NCBI GenBank assembly: GCA_014706295.1
Contig: JACSVZ010000038.1
Location: 2,852,001-2,916,000, forward strand
DNA: 64,000 nt
From: Lycocorax pyrrhopterus obiensis
Taxonomy: Eukaryota; Chordata; Aves; Passeriformes; Paradisaeidae
Reading direction: 5' to 3'
Shown: piece after piece, positions 59,508 through 64,000 of the stretch
Layout: each line of letters begins with the position of its first letter
Position numbering within the stretch: position 1 is the stretch's first letter
Made by a program: the position numbers and the translations under genes
The notes under the pieces: model-generated
The model's database searches: none
The model's input: only the letters and a program-made list of their open reading frames with translations
What the model was told of the DNA's origin: nothing

Positions 59508-60965
59508 CTGCGGCACAGCAGCTCCCAGGGTCACCAACCTGTTCCTCCACCGGGGAGGACATGGGGACACGGCTCAGGCCACGCCGTGACCGGGACAGCA
59601 GAGCCCACCCAGTCACATAAGCCCTTTGCCTGCCCCATGGTATGTGCTGGCTGCGATCTCCGTGGGGAGCGGGGGCCAGGGTGACGGGGGAAGTGGTGAC
59701 CCGTGTACCGGCGGGTGACGGGGAAAGTGATCCCTGGACCAGGGGGTGCCGGCCCGGGTCACGGTCGGTGCTGGGTGCGGGAGTTCGTGGCCGGGCTGGC
59801 TCCAGAGGGGACGGGAACGCGGCTGCGGTCCCGAACCCACGCGCGGCCCCAGGGCCCCGTCCCGGGCGGGCCCCGTGCCCCCCGCGCTGTACCTGCTGGG
59901 GGACACAGCCGGGGCCCCCCCGTCCCGACGGAGCTGTCCCCTCCCACTCCTTCCAGCGCCGTTCCTGCTCTGCTGCCACCTCCTCCTCCTCCTCTTCCTC
60001 CTCCTCCTCCTCCCAAGGAAGGGCAGCGGGCGGGGCCGGGCGGCGGCAGGTTCGCAGGGAGCGGCCGGGGCAGTCCCAGCCCGGGACACCCCGAGGCTGT
60101 GCGGGGTGAGCCCCTGCCCGGCCCCCGGGGGCATGCGGGACCAGCCAGCTGCCCCTCAAACCAGCTACAAATGCACTCCAGTCCCAGCAGTGCTGAGAGC
60201 CGGAGCGGCACAGCCACAGTCCCGAGGCACTCTGCAATCCTTGGCATTTCGCGGTTCTACGGGCACCCCGCGATCCATGGGCACCCCGCAATCCATGGGC
60301 ACGCCGCAAACCCGGGACATCCCGCAATCCCGGGACACCGCGCAGCATCGTTCGCCCGGTGCCCGCTCCCCTCCCTCCTGCCTCGGCCCCCAAGGCCGGG
60401 CAGTGCTGGGGGCACGGCCGCCCCTCGCCCCGGGGGTTTCTGCCGTGGGACAGGGACCCCCAGAGGAAAGTGGGGAGGGGGCGCGGACGGGCCGGGGGCG
60501 CTGGGCAGAGCCCGGACCGCGCCCCCCCCGCGGGCCCTGGGGCAGGTGCGATGGCCACGGGCTCAGCCCGGCTCAGCCCCTGCTCTCTGGACCGGGGCTG
60601 TTACCGCGCTTCTCGCAGCGAGGAACGGCCATAAACCCGGGCTGGCCCCAGGTGGGAAGCGGCGCGGCCGGAGGGGGCTGCACCCCGCACGCCCACCTCA
60701 CTCTTGGGATCCCACTCCATCCCCCTGGATCCCGTTCCATTCCCCAACACCGGGCACACTCGGGGTGTCACTCCCTGCCCTTGGCCACACCCTGTCACAT
60801 CCCCCAGCCCCCTACACGCCCTCCTCACCCCACACTCGTGTCCTGCTGTGCACACACGACCCCACAGCCCTCACGGCAGGGGCTCTGACAGCTCATCCAA
60901 GGTGCACACACGGACCTGAGTGTGCAGGCACAGGGTGCGGACGGGGGGCCATGGAGAACCTCTGC
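59508..60965. other. 5' flank of the GRAMD2-family gene
   Basis: CpG-rich. An interrupted (CCT)n / (GAG)n run is at 59979-60013. A short tandem repeat of GGGCACCCCGCAATCCATGG-type units is at about 60260-60340. A noncoding first exon is expected here but its limits cannot be set. Confidence 0.5.
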
Positions 60966-61345
60966 CATGGAGCCAGGCTGGGAGAGCTGGGGGTGCTCAC
61001 CTGGAGAGGAGAAGGCTCCAGGGAGAGCTCAGAGCCCCCTTGCAGGGCCTAAAGGGGCTCCAGGAGAGCTGGAGAGGGACTGGGGACAAGGGCTGGAGGG
61101 ACAGGACACAGGGAATGGCTTCCCACTGCCAGGGGGCAGGGCTGGATGGGATATTGGGAAGGAATTGTTCCCTGGGAGGGTGGGCAGGCCCTGGCACAGG
61201 GTGCCCAGAGCAGCTGTGGCTGCCCCTGGATCCCTGGCAGTGCCCAAGGCCAGGTTGGACGGGGCCTGGAGCAGCCTGGGACAGTGGAAGGGGTGTGGAA
61301 TGGGATGGGCTTCGAGGTCCCTTCCAACCCAAACCATTCCATGAG
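60966..61345 (+). mobile_element. CR1 tail
   Basis: GAGGAGAAGGCTCCAGGGAG, TGGCACAGGGTGCCCAGAGC, GGTCCCTTCCAACCCAAACC and a CCATTCCATGAGTTATG end. Confidence 0.92.
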
Positions 61346-61427
61346 TTATGTCCGCACTCCCCCGCACCCTCCCGCTGGCACCTTGTGTGCTCACAGCACG
61401 TCCCTGCACGCACGTGTGGGCACACAG

Positions 61428-62492
61428 GTACGGACACACACACAGAGCACGCGCACACACACGTGCACACACATGCTCATGTATGTGTCGTATGGACACA
61501 CACGTTCACACACAGGGACACACGCAGAGCACACATACACATATACATCACACACACATCCACGTTCACACACACGTGTACACACAGAGCACACACATGT
61601 ACACACACACATACGAGGACACACACAGTGCACGCACACACACATATGGGGACACGTTCACACACATTCACACACAGACACACACACACGGGGACACGTT
61701 CACACACACATACACAGAGACACACAGACACACACAGTGCACACACACAGACACACAGACACATAGACACAGACACACACACACAGAGACACAGAGACAC
61801 ACACACACAGACACACACAGACACACACACACACGCGCGCACACACACGCACGCACACACACAGACACACACAGACACACACACACACACACACAGACAC
61901 GCACAGACACACAGACACACACACAGAGACACACACAGACAGACACACAGACACACACACACACACAAACACACAGACACACACAGACACACTCACAGAC
62001 ACACAGACACACACACAGACACACAGACACACACGCGCGCGCACACACACACGCACGCACACAGACACACGCACACACAGACACACACACACACAGAGAC
62101 ACACACACAGTACACACAGACACAGACACACACAGACACACACACACTCACAGACACACGCACACACACGCACACACACACAAACGCACGCACGCACACA
62201 CACACACACACACGCAGACACAGACACACACAGACACGCGCACACACAGACACAGACACACACACACACGCACGCACGCACACACAAACACACGCACGCA
62301 CACACACACGCAGACACAGACACACACACACGCACACACAAACACACACACGCACGCACACACACACACGCAGACACACACAGACACGCCCACACACAGA
62401 GACACGCGTACACACACACGCACGCACACACAGTGTACACGCACGCACACACACACACACACACAGTGTACACGCACGCACACACTCACAAA
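61428..62492 (+). repeat. Large CA/CACG/CAGA simple-sequence array, about 1.1 kb
   Basis: Almost uninterrupted (CA)n in which GACACACA, CGCACGCA and AGACACAG variants alternate. The left part (61428-61740) is more degenerate, with GTTCACACAC and GGGGACAC blocks. The right part is purer, with CGCG dinucleotides inside CACACGCGCGCACA that could form Z-DNA. All frames are open; the predicted His/Thr or Val/Cys proteins are artefacts. Confidence 0.95.
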
Positions 62493-62494
62493 CC

Positions 62495-62660
62495 CCACCC
62501 CCGCCGCGCAAGGGTCGCTCCCATTGGCTGTTCTGCCCCGGGAGGCGGGGCAGCCGCACAAGGACCAATCATTTGTCTCCAACGCTGCTCCGCGGCCGCC
62601 ATTTTGTGTGCGGGCGCCGCCATGGTTGTTGAGGGCGGCCATCTTTGCCCCCTGCCCCTC
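62495..62660. promoter_or_regulatory. CpG/CCAAT/YY1-type promoter-like element
   Basis: Contains two CCAAT boxes in opposite orientation (ATTGG at 62523-62527, CCAAT at 62565-62569). A string of GCCGCCATTTTG (62595-62606), GCCGCCATGG (about 62615-62624) and GGCCATCTTTG (62637-62647) elements of YY1 type follows. This looks like a TATA-less promoter. I found no coding gene starting on either side inside the window. Confidence 0.5.
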
Positions 62661-63200
62661 AGGACGTCCCTGTCCGAGAGGCCGGGCGGGAGCAGCGCTG
62701 GGCACCCCCCGAGCCCCCTTGCGCGCCCCAAACCTGCTCCAGCCCCAGCTGTGGCGTCCCGCACCCCAGAGCGGAGCCCACCCCCATCCCAGTGCAATCA
62801 GCACTGCGGTTGTTTTTTTTTCTCTCATTTTTCTCCTCCTTCATAAAGTGCCGTTTGTACATATTTACAAAAGCAGGTTAAAACCTCTGGCCGGGCACCC
62901 ACCTCTGCTGGGGCTGCCCCAGCCCGGCCCGGGCCCTTCTAGTGTTCATTGTGCAGGTGAGAGGTGACCCTGCACCGGTGACACAGCACCAGGGACAGCC
63001 TTCATCAGCCCGGGGGGGTCTGGGACACGAGAGTCCAGGATGGGGACACGAGTCCAGTGCAGGGAGACAGGGTGGGGGTCACCCCCCTCCCCAGAGCCCA
63101 GTGGCCACCAGTGCAGGGGACCCTCCAGACTCAGAGTGTGGCACCGTGGTGGCCAAGGACACGGTGGCTGAGGACACGGTGGTCAAGGACATGGCCCCGC
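62661..63200. other. Probable 3' UTR of the right-edge gene and flank
   Basis: Contains GGTGGCTGAGGACACGG triplications at about 63148-63192. A T9 tract and TTTACAAAAGC lie at 62810-62880. No AATAAA is seen on the minus strand, so the 3' end of the neighbouring gene is uncertain. Confidence 0.4.
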
Positions 63201-64000
63201 TCAGTTGATGGCGCTGCTCCGGCTCTCTCCCTCAGCGCTCCTGGTGCTGCTTTCAGGGGTCCTGGCGCTGCTCAGCCCCTGCAGGCCAACAGCACCTGCT
63301 GCTGTTGGAGGAAGAGGAGGAAGGGACAGGTCAGGAGAGATGGCAGTGTGGGGTGACTCACGCATGGTGGCCTGGCCCTCCTGGGACTCTTCTGCTAGCA
63401 CCAGGGGCCTGACCCAGCAGGGCCCCAAGCAGCACGAGGAGTCCGTCCTGTTCCCCCACCCCAGAGCGAGGCACTGGCACAGAGAGGCAGAACAGGCACT
63501 GAGCATGGGTGTCGACTCCCCAGCCTGGCAAAGGTCACCCCACCGTCCCTCACGTTTGCTGCCAGCACATGGAGCTGCCCCCGACACCTCTTGGAGCCCC
63601 AGGGCCAGTGTGGCCATGACTGGGCCAGGGGGGTGTTGCCCCCCAGAAGGGCACAGCAAGCAGACACAGCCCCCCTCTGGGTGCAGCAGCAGAAGCAGGA
63701 CAGTGGCCCTGCCCCGTGTCCTACCATGAGGGTTCCCCTGCGAGCGTGGCCGCAGCCAGCCCGGTGACGACAGGGCTCCCACCGCTGCCCCACTGGGGCC
63801 ATCTGCAAAGACACTGCGGCTTTAGCCCAGGCTGGCACTGGCCATGTGGCTTCCAATGCCCCCAGCCCCACGCTGGGCCGCCCCCAAGCCCTCAGCCACA
63901 CTCACAGCGGATCCGGATGGGCCACACCATGATGCAGCAGAGCGTGGCAACAGCAGCAACGGCGATGCCACCGGTGACCAGCACCATCACCCAGCGGTAA
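63201..64000 (-). CDS. Unidentified membrane protein, C-terminal three exons
   Basis: Enters from the right edge. Exons in transcription order: 64000-63906 (partial), 63802-63725, 63301-63201, joined in phase to a TGA stop. The first encodes [20 protein letters not shown] followed by [11 protein letters not shown], a transmembrane helix with a basic stop-transfer, so the protein is probably type I with its ectodomain encoded outside the window. The tail of about 58 residues is Ser/Gly/Arg-rich ([35 protein letters not shown]) and ends SAIN. The last exon has a tandem CAGCAG acceptor that could add or drop one Ala. I do not recognise the family. Confidence 0.6.

Noticed and set aside
59236..60558. 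440-codon minus ORF
   Set aside because: It contains the real first coding exon of the GRAMD2-family gene, but the rest is 5' flank and intron read-through.
60920..62632. 570-codon and 539-codon His/Thr-rich ORFs
   Set aside because: They are translations of the CA-type array and an upstream CR1; every frame on both strands is open there.

Overview
The window is vertebrate nuclear DNA, almost certainly from a bird. The evidence is the many CR1 LINE tails (about 19 pieces, most ending in the ATTCTATGA-type terminus), an avian-type LTR, GC-rich and gene-dense sequence with short introns, and a gene order matching human 19p13.3. That order is carried by a GC-rich microchromosome in birds (chicken chromosome 28, from general knowledge). 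Genes are split by GT-AG introns. Models below were built by hand by joining splice sites in phase and comparing with remembered family features; no search was run.

Left part (1-14.5 kb): the last six coding exons of NFIC on the plus strand, then a very long 3' UTR full of homopolymer, TA, GGGGCC-type and minisatellite tracts. Middle-left (15.2-27.5 kb): four minus-strand genes in a row. These are SMIM24, an unnamed one-pass membrane protein of 150 residues, DOHH (deoxyhypusine hydroxylase) and a HARBI1-like gene derived from a Harbinger/PIF transposase with a complete DDE triad.

Centre (27.5-55.3 kb): an LTR and CR1-rich spacer, then FZR1 (CDH1, the APC/C activator) on the plus strand. FZR1 has a CpG/CRE promoter near 30.45 kb, a 12 kb first intron, 13 coding exons giving 493 residues, and a long 3' UTR.

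Right part (55.3-64 kb): a possible TEKTIP1-like exon, then a minus-strand GRAM-domain gene of the GRAMD2 family (11 coding exons, 347 residues). Next come a CR1, a 1.1 kb CA-type array, a CpG/CCAAT/YY1-type element, and the last three exons of an unidentified minus-strand membrane protein that continues beyond the window.

The genes do not form a pathway. They are neighbours by synteny: a transcription factor, a translation-factor modifying enzyme, a cell-cycle regulator and small membrane proteins. The least explained items are the GRAMD2-family paralogue (not at this position in human as I recall), the unnamed membrane protein between SMIM24 and DOHH, the TEKTIP1-like exon, and the right-edge membrane protein.
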